DNA of 64,000 nt from Mytilus californianus. Its lineage: Eukaryota; Mollusca; Bivalvia; Mytilida; Mytilidae. This document shows, in pieces, positions 1 through 11,432 of this stretch. The stretch's first letter is position 1. Every line of letters begins with the position of its first letter. The position numbers and the translations under genes were made by a program. The notes under the pieces were generated by a model, which was not told where the DNA came from, ran no database searches, and saw only the letters and a program-made list of their open reading frames with translations. The stretch is from assembly GCF_021869535.1 (NCBI RefSeq), contig NW_026262734.1, positions 74,028,339 through 74,092,338 on the forward strand. The letters run 5' to 3'.

Positions 1-94
1 GTTCAACAAAGTATTTCTTTAGATTCGACAATTCAAAGAAAACAAACGAAAACAAAAATATAGCCATAAGTTAACTTCTGCAGAGGAACACATA

Positions 95-122
95 TATATA
101 AATTAATATTTAACCACACAGT
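95..122 (+). promoter_or_regulatory. TATA-like box and initiator-like CAGT (repeated in each monomer)
   Basis: TATATAAA lies at p95-102 in a TA run (p92-100). A CAGT at p119-122 resembles the arthropod initiator core, with its A (p120) 25 to 27 bp from the start of the box. In monomers 12, 21 and 32, T99A changes the box to TATAAAAA, still TATA-like. Monomer 42 lengthens it by TA, and monomer 44 has a change at p123 just after the CAGT. The distance is a little short and the DNA is AT-rich, so chance is a real possibility. Confidence 0.25.
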
Positions 123-272
123 ACATTTGTATTTATGTATGATTTCATATGTATATTAAGATAAACAATCAAAAGAAAGCAAAATTACAAATAGTAACTA
201 CCAGTAATTTAAAATTTGGCTTCTTTGGTCGCTCGTAATCGGTTGTCCTCAAATATAGTTCCTTTCGTGTTG

Positions 273-498
273 ATGTTTGTAAAATCGTATAGTATCATTT
301 TCGTGAGAATCCAATGGCTTATAATTATTAGTTGCATTATTTCTTGATAGTGAAATATGATATAATGTTAATATTTTTCAGGTGGTATTGTCGGACTATT
401 TCGTGTCAAATTTGTATGAAAGGCAACTATGTCTGTTTGATATTCAGACATTTCTTTGCGATAGAATAAAATCTCCTAGAAATCCTATGTTAAAATAA
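273..498 (+). other. Two-exon mini-gene model (hypothetical, repeated in each monomer)
   Basis: An ATG at p273 opens ten codons up to p302, followed by GTGAGA. A GT-AG intron at p303-381 (79 nt) would join them in phase 0 to 38 open codons at p382-495, with stop TAA at p496-498, giving a 48-residue product. The first open stretch runs back to p213 without a stop. The predicted peptide starts MFVKSYSIIF and ends SPRNPMLK; it shows no domain I recognise, and no signal peptide or membrane span is evident. Its stop overlaps an AATAAA. Only one copy (monomer 5, G292A) has a substitution in its coding part, but most of the monomer is equally uniform. Earlier ATGs at p135, p139 and p149 open short competing frames. 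Transcription is unproven. Confidence 0.2.
303..381 (+). other. Candidate 79-nt GT-AG intron (in each monomer)
   Basis: Donor-like GTGAGA begins at p303. The acceptor is TATTTTTCAG ending at p381, a good pyrimidine-AG match. A branch-site-like CTTGAT with A at p347 lies 34 nt before the acceptor. Length 79 nt fits the short introns common in insects and other compact animal genomes. The donor context (TTC before GT) is weak. I saw no variant in this interval in any copy. Confidence 0.25.
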
Positions 499-502
499 TA
501 AA
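497..502 (+). terminator. Plus-strand AATAAA poly(A) signal candidate (in each monomer)
   Basis: AATAAA lies at p497-502, overlapping the TAA stop of the mini-gene model (p496-498). It is followed by a T/GT-rich stretch at about p503-526, as expected of a downstream element. A second AATAAA lies at p465-470. Both are unchanged in all copies by eye. AT-rich DNA gives this hexamer often, so position rather than presence is the evidence. Confidence 0.3.
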
Positions 503-520
503 GTTCTTGCTTCCTTGTGT

Positions 521-526
521 TTTATT
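521..526 (-). terminator. Minus-strand AATAAA poly(A) signal candidate (in each monomer)
   Basis: TTTATT on the plus strand reads AATAAA on the minus strand. It lies about 82 nt downstream of the stop of the minus-strand 63-codon ORF and faces the plus-strand signal 18 bp away. Confidence 0.25.
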
Positions 527-607
527 ACTTAATTTGATGTCTTCGCTGTTCAGCACAAGTGAACACACGCATTATCATCGTTTCACTGGGAACCACAGAG
601 CTGAAAC

Positions 608-799
608 CTAAACATTTACGTTAGCAGGGACGTAACCCCGTCGAAAATTCTTGTCATTTTGGCAGTGAAAGACATGTAGATTTTTGTAATAATTGTAAAG
701 TGTTGTTCCCGAAAACACGTTAGCTGCTGATTTACTGAATGGTGCACGAAAATAATGATTGCAAGGTGCAGACAAAGAAATTTTGCAGTCACTTGACAT
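608..799 (-). other. Minus-strand 63-codon ORF, unknown (in each monomer)
   Basis: ATG at p799-797, stop TAG at p610-608. The product begins MSSDCKISLS and ends near PANVNV or PANVKV. It is Cys-, Asn- and Tyr-containing with a basic FRRGY near the end. I recognise no domain, signal peptide or membrane span. The frame is open in all 45 copies (the last at 63490-63681). Three distinct substitutions fall in it: p614 (Asn62Lys, the domain marker), p721 (Asn27Asp, monomer 35) and p790 (Asp4Asn, monomers 35 and 42). All change the amino acid, which does not suggest purifying selection. The start context is weak (T at -3). It may be a chance ORF in homogenised satellite DNA, or a remnant of a gene or transposon. 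Confidence 0.2.
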
Positions 800-802
800 T
801 AA

Positions 803-1181
803 AAATACTGTCTTTTATTAAAAAATGATATCCTACATAGCCAACAGTTGTCGTAAAGTTATTAAACGTTCTCTAAGTCTAATAGAAAGTCTTACATCGT
901 GTAATGACTAAACTAAAAGGTCGCCACACATCTTTTCTGATGTACATACAGACCTTCATACGCAGGCCTCATCTCTGTTATGCATTATGATTCTGGAATA
1001 TCTTCTTCTCTCTTTTCGTATCAATATTATTTCTTTCTCCTCATCTTATCTTTTTTCTGATTGCTGATTATTCTTTCTTCTTATTTCGTTTGCAAAGCTT
1101 TTAGTCCCATAAATAATACTTTTCAAACATTTTCGAGGTATATAATTACTAAATTTACCAATGCATCAAGGTATTTAACCC
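803..1181. other. Monomer interval with no recognisable gene
   Basis: From the start of the minus-strand ORF to the next ORF I see no conserved gene, RNA fold or transposon end. It holds the marker sites p874, p894, p915 and p953 and the pyrimidine tract. The same holds in every copy. Confidence 0.6.
1001..1082 (+). other. Pyrimidine-rich strand-asymmetric tract (in each monomer)
   Basis: This stretch is strongly enriched in C and T on the plus strand, with runs such as TCTTCTTCTCTCTTTTC and TTTCTTTCTCCTC, so the minus strand is purine-rich (GA-rich). Such tracts can exclude nucleosomes, bind GAGA-type factors or act as polypyrimidine tracts. A TTTGCAAAG follows at about p1089-1097. Only monomer 8 has a change in it (T1014G, 11017). 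Function is not shown by sequence. Confidence 0.5.
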
Positions 1182-1388
1182 TCATAATCCTGTTAGCTTC
1201 AAATTATTGAATGCGAGAAAAGTTGATATATGTATGGAAATTTTGAAATAAACAAAATAATTTAGATAAACCAAGACTTTTATGTTGACGTTCGATATAT
1301 AGTGTTGGTTTCCATCGTGTAATATGACAATACCGTGTAGGTAGTATCGAAAAACAAGAAAAAACATGAGTATTGCAGCTAAATGCAT
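1182..1388 (-). other. Minus-strand 68-codon hydrophobic ORF, probably spurious
   Basis: Begins MHLAAILMFF and is rich in Ile, Leu, Phe and Tyr, with hydrophobic stretches at about residues 4-12 and 19-23 separated by FRYYLHG. Such composition follows from AT-rich DNA. It overlaps a 67-codon ORF in another minus frame (1204-1407). The T insertion in monomers 17, 25, 28 and 30 shifts the first frame into the second after about nine codons, giving a 61-codon hybrid that spread to four copies. Loss and swap of frame without consequence argue against coding. Confidence 0.1.
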
Positions 1389-1407
1389 ATTTCATTCGTT
1401 GATTCAA
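1204..1407 (-). other. Minus-strand 67-codon ORF overlapping the 68-codon ORF, probably spurious
   Basis: Begins MNQRMKYAFS (MTQRMKYAFS where p1403 is G) and shares most of its DNA with the 68-codon ORF in another frame. Composition is unremarkable and no domain is recognised. The start is replaced by an upstream frame in the 1,430 bp copies. Confidence 0.08.
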
Positions 1408-1429
1408 GAGATTGATACAAATGGTACAA

Positions 1430-2858
1430 GTTCAACAAAGTATTTCTTTAGATTCGACAATTCAAAGAAGACAAACGAAAACAAAAATATAGCCATAAGT
1501 TAACTTCTGCAGAGGAACACATATATATAAATTAATATTTAACCACACAGTACATTTGTATTTATGTATGATTTCATATGTATATTAAGATAAACAATCA
1601 AAAGAAAGCAAAATTACAAATAGTAACTACCAGTAATTTAAAATTTGGCTTCTTTGGTCGCTCGTAATCGGTTGTCCTCAAATATAGTTCCTTTCGTGTT
1701 GATGTTTGTAAAATCGTATAGTATCATTTTCGTGAGAATCCAATGGCTTATAATTATTAGTTGCATTATTTCTTGATAGTGAAATATGATATAATGTTAA
1801 TATTTTTCAGGTGGTATTGTCGGACTATTTCGTGTCAAATTTGTATGAAAGGCAACTATGTCTGTTTGATATTCAGACATTTCTTTGCGATAGAATAAAA
1901 TCTCCTAGAAATCCTATGTTAAAATAATAAAGTTCTTGCTTCCTTGTGTTTTATTACTTAATTTGATGTCTTCGCTGTTCAGCACAAGTGAACACACGCA
2001 TTATCATCGTTTCACTGGGAACCACAGAGCTGAAACCTAAACATTTACGTTAGCAGGGACGTAACCCCGTCGAAAATTCTTGTCATTTTGGCAGTGAAAG
2101 ACATGTAGATTTTTGTAATAATTGTAAAGTGTTGTTCCCGAAAACACGTTAGCTGCTGATTTACTGAATGGTGCACGAAAATAATGATTGCAAGGTGCAG
2201 ACAAAGAAATTTTGCAGTCACTTGACATTAAAAATACTGTCTTTTATTAAAAAATGATATCCTACATAGCCAACAGTTGTCGTAAAGTTATTAAACGTTC
2301 TCTAAGTCTAATAGAAAGTCTTACATCGTGTAATGACTAAACTAAAAGGTCGCCACACATCTTTTCTGATGTACATACAGACCTTCATACGCAGGCCTCA
2401 TCTCTGTTATGCATTATGATTCTGGAATATCTTCTTCTCTCTTTTCGTATCAATATTATTTCTTTCTCCTCATCTTATCTTTTTTCTGATTGCTGATTAT
2501 TCTTTCTTCTTATTTCGTTTGCAAAGCTTTTAGTCCCATAAATAATACTTTTCAAACATTTTCGAGGTATATAATTACTAAATTTACCAATGCATCAAGG
2601 TATTTAACCCTCATAATCCTGTTAGCTTCAAATTATTGAATGCGAGAAAAGTTGATATATGTATGGAAATTTTGAAATAAACAAAATAATTTAGATAAAC
2701 CAAGACTTTTATGTTGACGTTCGATATATAGTGTTGGTTTCCATCGTGTAATATGACAATACCGTGTAGGTAGTATCGAAAAACAAGAAAAAACATGAGT
2801 ATTGCAGCTAAATGCATATTTCATTCGTTGATTCAAGAGATTGATACAAATGGTACAA
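1430..2858. repeat. Monomer 2
   Basis: Left type. One private change, A41G at 1470. Confidence 0.95.
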
Positions 2859-4287
2859 GTTCAACAAAGTATTTCTTTAGATTCGACAATTCAAAGAAAA
2901 CAAACGAAAACAAAAATATAGCCATAAGTTAACTTCTGCAGAGGAACACATATATATAAATTAATATTTAACCACACAGTACATTTGTATTTATGTATGA
3001 TTTCATATGTATATTAAGATAAACAATCAAAAGAAAGCAAAATTACAAATAGTAACTACCAGTAATTTAAAATTTGGCTTCTTTGGTCGCTCGTAATCGG
3101 TTGTCCTCAAATATAGTTCCTTTCGTGTTGATGTTTGTAAAATCGTATAGTATCATTTTCGTGAGAATCCAATGGCTTATAATTATTAGTTGCATTATTT
3201 CTTGATAGTGAAATATGATATAATGTTAATATTTTTCAGGTGGTATTGTCGGACTATTTCGTGTCAAATTTGTATGAAAGGCAACTATGTCTGTTTGATA
3301 TTCAGACATTTCTTTGCGATAGAATAAAATCTCCTAGAAATCCTATGTTAAAATAATAAAGTTCTTGCTTCCTTGTGTTTTATTACTTAATTTGATGTCT
3401 TCGCTGTTCAGCACAAGTGAACACACGCATTATCATCGTTTCACTGGGAACCACAGAGCTGAAACCTAAACATTTACGTTAGCAGGGACGTAACCCCGTC
3501 GAAAATTCTTGTCATTTTGGCAGTGAAAGACATGTAGATTTTTGTAATAATTGTAAAGTGTTGTTCCCGAAAACACGTTAGCTGCTGATTTACTGAATGG
3601 TGCACGAAAATAATGATTGCAAGGTGCAGACAAAGAAATTTTGCAGTCACTTGACATTAAAAATACTGTCTTTTATTAAAAAATGATATCCTACATAGCC
3701 AACAGTTGTCGTAAAGTTATTAAACGTTCTCTAAGTCTAATAGAAAGTCTTACATCGTGTAATGACTAAACTAAAAGGTCGCCACACATCTTTTCTGATG
3801 TACATACAGACCTTCATACGCAGGCCTCATCTCTGTTATGCATTATGATTCTGGAATATCTTCTTCTCTCTTTTCGTATCAATATTATTTCTTTCTCCTC
3901 ATCTTATCTTTTTTCTGATTGCTGATTATTCTTTCTTCTTATTTCGTTTGCAAAGCTTTTAGTCCCATAAATAATACTTTTCAAACATTTTCGAGGTATA
4001 TAATTACTAAATTTACCAATGCATCAAGGTATTTAACCCTCATAATCCTGTTAGCTTCAAATTATTGAATGCGAGAAAAGTTGATATATGTATGGAAATT
4101 TTGAAATAAACAAAATAATTTAGATAAACCAAGACTTTTATGTTGACGTTCGATATATAGTGTTGGTTTCCATCGTGTAATATGACAATACCGTGTAGGT
4201 AGTATCGAAAAACAAGAAAAAACATGAGTATTGCAGCTAAATGCATATTTCATTCGTTGATTCAAGAGATTGATACAAATGGTACAA
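2859..4287. repeat. Monomer 3
   Basis: Left type; no difference from monomer 1 seen by eye. Confidence 0.95.
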
Positions 4288-5716
4288 GTTCAACAAAGTA
4301 TTTCTTTAGATTCGACAATTCAAAGAAAACAAACGAAAACAAAAATATAGCCATAAGTTAACTTCTGCAGAGGAACACATATATATAAATTAATATTTAA
4401 CCACACAGTACATTTGTATTTATGTATGATTTCATATGTATATTAAGATAAACAATCAAAAGAAAGCAAAATTACAAATAGTAACTACCAGTAATTTAAA
4501 ATTTGGCTTCTTTGGTCGCTCGTAATCGGTTGTCCTCAAATATAGTTCCTTTCGTGTTGATGTTTGTAAAATCGTATAGTATCATTTTCGTGAGAATCCA
4601 ATGGCTTATAATTATTAGTTGCATTATTTCTTGATAGTGAAATATGATATAATGTTAATATTTTTCAGGTGGTATTGTCGGACTATTTCGTGTCAAATTT
4701 GTATGAAAGGCAACTATGTCTGTTTGATATTCAGACATTTCTTTGCGATAGAATAAAATCTCCTAGAAATCCTATGTTAAAATAATAAAGTTCTTGCTTC
4801 CTTGTGTTTTATTACTTAATTTGATGTCTTCGCTGTTCAGCACAAGTGAACACACGCATTATCATCGTTTCACTGGGAACCACAGAGCTGAAACCTAAAC
4901 ATTTACGTTAGCAGGGACGTAACCCCGTCGAAAATTCTTGTCATTTTGGCAGTGAAAGACATGTAGATTTTTGTAATAATTGTAAAGTGTTGTTCCCGAA
5001 AACACGTTAGCTGCTGATTTACTGAATGGTGCACGAAAATAATGATTGCAAGGTGCAGACAAAGAAATTTTGCAGTCACTTGACATTAAAAATACTGTCT
5101 TTTATTAAAAAATGATATCCTACATAGCCAACAGTTGTCGTAAAGTTATTAAACGTTCTCTAAGTCTAATAGAAAGTCTTACATCGTGTAATGACTAAAC
5201 TAAAAGGTCGCCACACATCTTTTCTGATGTACATACAGACCTTCATACGCAGGCCTCATCTCTGTTATGCATTATGATTCTGGAATATCTTCTTCTCTCT
5301 TTTCGTATCAATATTATTTCTTTCTCCTCATCTTATCTTTTTTCTGATTGCTGATTATTCTTTCTTCTTATTTCGTTTGCAAAGCTTTTAGTCCCATAAA
5401 TAATACTTTTCAAACATTTTCGAGGTATATAATTACTAAATTTACCAATGCATCAAGGTATTTAACCCTCATAATCCTGTTAGCTTCAAATTATTGAATG
5501 CGAGAAAAGTTGATATATGTATGGAAATTTTGAAATAAACAAAATAATTTAGATAAACCAAGACTTTTATGTTGACGTTCGATATATAGTGTTGGTTTCC
5601 ATCGTGTAATATGACAATACCGTGTAGGTAGTATCGAAAAACAAGAAAAAACATGAGTATTGCAGCTAAATGCATATTTCATTCGTTGATTCAAGAGATT
5701 GATACAAATGGTACAA
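4288..5716. repeat. Monomer 4
   Basis: Left type; no difference from monomer 1 seen by eye. Confidence 0.95.
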
Positions 5717-7145
5717 GTTCAACAAAGTATTTCTTTAGATTCGACAATTCAAAGAAAACAAACGAAAACAAAAATATAGCCATAAGTTAACTTCTGCAGA
5801 GGAACACATATATATAAATTAATATTTAACCACACAGTACATTTGTATTTATGTATGATTTCATATGTATATTAAGATAAACAATCAAAAGAAAGCAAAA
5901 TTACAAATAGTAACTACCAGTAATTTAAAATTTGGCTTCTTTGGTCGCTCGTAATCGGTTGTCCTCAAATATAGTTCCTTTCGTGTTGATGTTTGTAAAA
6001 TCGTATAATATCATTTTCGTGAGAATCCAATGGCTTATAATTATTAGTTGCATTATTTCTTGATAGTGAAATATGATATAATGTTAATATTTTTCAGGTG
6101 GTATTGTCGGACTATTTCGTGTCAAATTTGTATGAAAGGCAACTATGTCTGTTTGATATTCAGACATTTCTTTGCGATAGAATAAAATCTCCTAGAAATC
6201 CTATGTTAAAATAATAAAGTTCTTGCTTCCTTGTGTTTTATTACTTAATTTGATGTCTTCGCTGTTCAGCACAAGTGAACACACGCATTATCATCGTTTC
6301 ACTGGGAACCACAGAGCTGAAACCTAAACATTTACGTTAGCAGGGACGTAACCCCGTCGAAAATTCTTGTCATTTTGGCAGTGAAAGACATGTAGATTTT
6401 TGTAATAATTGTAAAGTGTTGTTCCCGAAAACACGTTAGCTGCTGATTTACTGAATGGTGCACGAAAATAATGATTGCAAGGTGCAGACAAAGAAATTTT
6501 GCAGTCACTTGACATTAAAAATACTGTCTTTTATTAAAAAATGATATCCTACATAGCCAACAGTTGTCGTAAAGTTATTAAACGTTCTCTAAGTCTAATA
6601 GAAAGTCTTACATCGTGTAATGACTAAACTAAAAGGTCGCCACACATCTTTTCTGATGTACATACAGACCTTCATACGCAGGCCTCATCTCTGTTATGCA
6701 TTATGATTCTGGAATATCTTCTTCTCTCTTTTCGTATCAATATTATTTCTTTCTCCTCATCTTATCTTTTTTCTGATTGCTGATTATTCTTTCTTCTTAT
6801 TTCGTTTGCAAAGCTTTTAGTCCCATAAATAATACTTTTCAAACATTTTCGAGGTATATAATTACTAAATTTACCAATGCATCAAGGTATTTAACCCTCA
6901 TAATCCTGTTAGCTTCAAATTATTGAATGCGAGAAAAGTTGATATATGTATGGAAATTTTGAAATAAACAAAATAATTTAGATAAACCAAGACTTTTATG
7001 TTGACGTTCGATATATAGTGTTGGTTTCCATCGTGTAATATGACAATACCGTGTAGGTAGTATCGAAAAACAAGAAAAAACATGAGTATTGCAGCTAAAT
7101 GCATATTTCATTCGTTGATTCAAGAGATTGATACAAATGGTACAA
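5717..7145. repeat. Monomer 5
   Basis: Left type with private G292A at 6008. This is the only substitution found in the predicted coding part of the plus-strand mini-gene model (Ser to Asn). Confidence 0.95.
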
Positions 7146-8574
7146 GTTCAACAAAGTATTTCTTTAGATTCGACAATTCAAAGAAAACAAACGAAAACAA
7201 AAATATAGCCATAAGTTAACTTCTGCAGAGGAACACATATATATAAATTAATATTTAACCACACAGTACATTTGTATTTATGTATGATTTCATATGTATA
7301 TTAAGATAAACAATCAAAAGAAAGCAAAATTACAAATAGTAACTACCAGTAATTTAAAATTTGGCTTCTTTGGTCGCTCGTAATCGGTTGTTCTCAAATA
7401 TAGTTCCTTTCGTGTTGATGTTTGTAAAATCGTATAGTATCATTTTCGTGAGAATCCAATGGCTTATAATTATTAGTTGCATTATTTCTTGATAGTGAAA
7501 TATGATATAATGTTAATATTTTTCAGGTGGTATTGTCGGACTATTTCGTGTCAAATTTGTATGAAAGGCAACTATGTCTGTTTGATATTCAGACATTTCT
7601 TTGCGATAGAATAAAATCTCCTAGAAATCCTATGTTAAAATAATAAAGTTCTTGCTTCCTTGTGTTTTATTACTTAATTTGATGTCTTCGCTGTTCAGCA
7701 CAAGTGAACACACGCATTATCATCGTTTCACTGGGAACCACAGAGCTGAAACCTAAACATTTACGTTAGCAGGGACGTAACCCCGTCGAAAATTCTTGTC
7801 ATTTTGGCAGTGAAAGACATGTAGATTTTTGTAATAATTGTAAAGTGTTGTTCCCGAAAACACGTTAGCTGCTGATTTACTGAATGGTGCACGAAAATAA
7901 TGATTGCAAGGTGCAGACAAAGAAATTTTGCAGTCACTTGACATTAAAAATACTGTCTTTTATTAAAAAATGATATCCTACATAGCCAACAGTTGTCGTA
8001 AAGTTATTAAACGTTCTCTAAGTCTAATAGAAAGTCTTACATCGTGTAATGACTAAACTAAAAGGTCGCCACACATCTTTTCTGATGTACATACAGACCT
8101 TCATACGCAGGCCTCATCTCTGTTATGCATTATGATTCTGGAATATCTTCTTCTCTCTTTTCGTATCAATATTATTTCTTTCTCCTCATCTTATCTTTTT
8201 TCTGATTGCTGATTATTCTTTCTTCTTATTTCGTTTGCAAAGCTTTTAGTCCCATAAATAATACTTTTCAAACATTTTCGAGGTATATAATTACTAAATT
8301 TACCAATGCATCAAGGTATTTAACCCTCATAATCCTGTTAGCTTCAAATTATTGAATGCGAGAAAAGTTGATATATGTATGGAAATTTTGAAATAAACAA
8401 AATAATTTAGATAAACCAAGACTTTTATGTTGACGTTCGATATATAGTGTTGGTTTCCATCGTGTAATATGACAATACCGTGTAGGTAGTATCGAAAAAC
8501 AAGAAAAAACATGAGTATTGCAGCTAAATGCATATTTCATTCGTTGATTCAAGAGATTGATACAAATGGTACAA
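7146..8574. repeat. Monomer 6
   Basis: Left type with C247T at 7392, shared with monomers 8 and 11. Confidence 0.95.
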
Positions 8575-10003
8575 GTTCAACAAAGTATTTCTTTAGATTC
8601 GACAATTCAAAGAAAACAAACGAAAACAAAAATATAGCCATAAGTTAACTTCTGCAGAGGAACACATATATATAAATTAATATTTAACCACACAGTACAT
8701 TTGTATTTATGTATGATTTCATATGTATATTAAGATAAACAATCAAAAGAAAGCAAAATTACAAATAGTAACTACCAGTAATTTAAAATTTGGCTTCTTT
8801 GGTCGCTCGTAATCGGTTGTCCTCAAATATAGTTCCTTTCGTGTTGATGTTTGTAAAATCGTATAGTATCATTTTCGTGAGAATCCAATGGCTTATAATT
8901 ATTAGTTGCATTATTTCTTGATAGTGAAATATGATATAATGTTAATATTTTTCAGGTGGTATTGTCGGACTATTTCGTGTCAAATTTGTATGAAAGGCAA
9001 CTATGTCTGTTTGATATTCAGACATTTCTTTGCGATAGAATAAAATCTCCTAGAAATCCTATGTTAAAATAATAAAGTTCTTGCTTCCTTGTGTTTTATT
9101 ACTTAATTTGATGTCTTCGCTGTTCAGCACAAGTGAACACACGCATTATCATCGTTTCACTGGGAACCACAGAGCTGAAACCTAAACATTTACGTTAGCA
9201 GGGACGTAACCCCGTCGAAAATTCTTGTCATTTTGGCAGTGAAAGACATGTAGATTTTTGTAATAATTGTAAAGTGTTGTTCCCGAAAACACGTTAGCTG
9301 CTGATTTACTGAATGGTGCACGAAAATAATGATTGCAAGGTGCAGACAAAGAAATTTTGCAGTCACTTGACATTAAAAATACTGTCTTTTATTAAAAAAT
9401 GATATCCTACATAGCCAACAGTTGTCGTAAAGTTATTAAACGTTCTCTAAGTCTAATAGAAAGTCTTACATCGTGTAATGACTAAACTAAAAGGTCGCCA
9501 CACATCTTTTCTGATGTACATACAGACCTTCATACGCAGGCCTCATCTCTGTTATGCATTATGATTCTGGAATATCTTCTTCTCTCTTTTCGTATCAATA
9601 TTATTTCTTTCTCCTCATCTTATCTTTTTTCTGATTGCTGATTATTCTTTCTTCTTATTTCGTTTGCAAAGCTTTTAGTCCCATAAATAATACTTTTCAA
9701 ACATTTTCGAGGTATATAATTACTAAATTTACCAATGCATCAAGGTATTTAACCCTCATAATCCTGTTAGCTTCAAATTATTGAATGCGAGAAAAGTTGA
9801 TATATGTATGGAAATTTTGAAATAAACAAAATAATTTAGATAAACCAAGACTTTTATGTTGACGTTCGATATATAGTGTTGGTTTCCATCGTGTAATATG
9901 ACAATACCGTGTAGGTAGTATCGAAAAACAAGAAAAAACATGAGTATTGCAGCTAAATGCATATTTCATTCGTTGATTCAAGAGATTGATACAAATGGTA
10001 CAA
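8575..10003. repeat. Monomer 7
   Basis: Left type; lacks the C247T of both neighbours; no private change seen. Confidence 0.95.
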
Positions 10004-11432
10004 GTTCAACAAAGTATTTCTTTAGATTCGACAATTCAAAGAAAACAAACGAAAACAAAAATATAGCCATAAGTTAACTTCTGCAGAGGAACACATATAT
10101 ATAAATTAATATTTAACCACACAGTACATTTGTATTTATGTATGATTTCATATGTATATTAAGATAAACAATCAAAAGAAAGCAAAATTACAAATAGTAA
10201 CTACCAGTAATTTAAAATTTGGCTTCTTTGGTCGCTCGTAATCGGTTGTTCTCAAATATAGTTCCTTTCGTGTTGATGTTTGTAAAATCGTATAGTATCA
10301 TTTTCGTGAGAATCCAATGGCTTATAATTATTAGTTGCATTATTTCTTGATAGTGAAATATGATATAATGTTAATATTTTTCAGGTGGTATTGTCGGACT
10401 ATTTCGTGTCAAATTTGTATGAAAGGCAACTATGTCTGTTTGATATTCAGACATTTCTTTGCGATAGAATAAAATCTCCTAGAAATCCTATGTTAAAATA
10501 ATAAAGTTCTTGCTTCCTTGTGTTTTATTACTTAATTTGATGTCTTCGCTGTTCAGCACAAGTGAACACACGCATTATCATCGTTTCACTGGGAACCACA
10601 GAGCTGAAACCTAAACATTTACGTTAGCAGGGACGTAACCCCGTCGAAAATTCTTGTCATTTTGGCAGTGAAAGACATGTAGATTTTTGTAATAATTGTA
10701 AAGTGTTGTTCCCGAAAACACGTTAGCTGCTGATTTACTGAATGGTGCACGAAAATAATGATTGCAAGGTGCAGACAAAGAAATTTTGCAGTCACTTGAC
10801 ATTAAAAATACTGTCTTTTATTAAAAAATGATATCCTACATAGCCAACAGTTGTCGTAAAGTTATTAAACGTTCTCTAAGTCTAATAGAAAGTCTTACAT
10901 CGTGTAATGACTAAACTAAAAGGTCGCCACACATCTTTTCTGATGTACATACAGACCTTCATACGCAGGCCTCATCTCTGTTATGCATTATGATTCTGGA
11001 ATATCTTCTTCTCTCTGTTCGTATCAATATTATTTCTTTCTCCTCATCTTATCTTTTTTCTGATTGCTGATTATTCTTTCTTCTTATTTCGTTTGCAAAG
11101 CTTTTAGTCCCATAAATAATACTTTTCAAACATTTTCGAGGTATATAATTACTAAATTTACCAATGCATCAAGGTATTTAACCCTCATAATCCTGTTAGC
11201 TTCAAATTATTGAATGCGAGAAAAGTTGATATATGTATGGAAATTTTGAAATAAACAAAATAATTTAGATAAACCAAGACTTTTATGTTGACGTTCGATA
11301 TATAGTGTTGGTTTCCATCGTGTAATATGACAATACCGTGTAGGTAGTATCGAAAAACAAGAAAAAACATGAGTATTGCAGCTAAATGCATATTTCATTC
11401 GTTGATTCAAGAGATTGATACAAATGGTACAA
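10004..11432. repeat. Monomer 8
   Basis: Left type with C247T at 10250 and private T1014G at 11017 inside the pyrimidine tract. Confidence 0.95.

Larger units (their letters stand above)
1..1429. repeat. Monomer 1 (reference copy)
   Basis: Used as coordinate reference (p1-p1429). It matches the left-domain consensus, with A at p614 and no private change seen. Landmarks: a TA-rich stretch p91-110, the most GC-rich part about p541-640, a pyrimidine-rich tract about p1001-1082, and an A-rich end about p1350-1366. Confidence 0.95.

Noticed and set aside
149..238. Plus-strand 29-codon frame from the ATG at p149
   Set aside because: Short, low-complexity Lys/Asn-rich frame; its start is destroyed by A149G in copies 10, 43 and 45.
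302..317. CENP-B box-like site (TTCG....A..C at p300-312)
   Set aside because: The conserved CGGG part is missing; only the TTCG, A and first C match, which is expected by chance in this sequence.
43..1092. Inverted 9-mer CAAACGAAA (p43-51) and TTTCGTTTG (p1084-1092)
   Set aside because: A single 9 bp match separated by about 1 kb is expected by chance in 1.4 kb of AT-rich DNA and forms no plausible hairpin.
1182..1407. Membrane protein encoded on the minus strand
   Set aside because: Hydrophobicity comes from AT-rich codons; two frames overlap and the T insertion swaps them in four copies without sign of constraint.
1..1429. Monomer length as a multiple of a nucleosome repeat (about 8 x 179 bp)
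   Set aside because: Any length near 1.4 kb fits some multiple, and no internal 170-190 bp period is visible.
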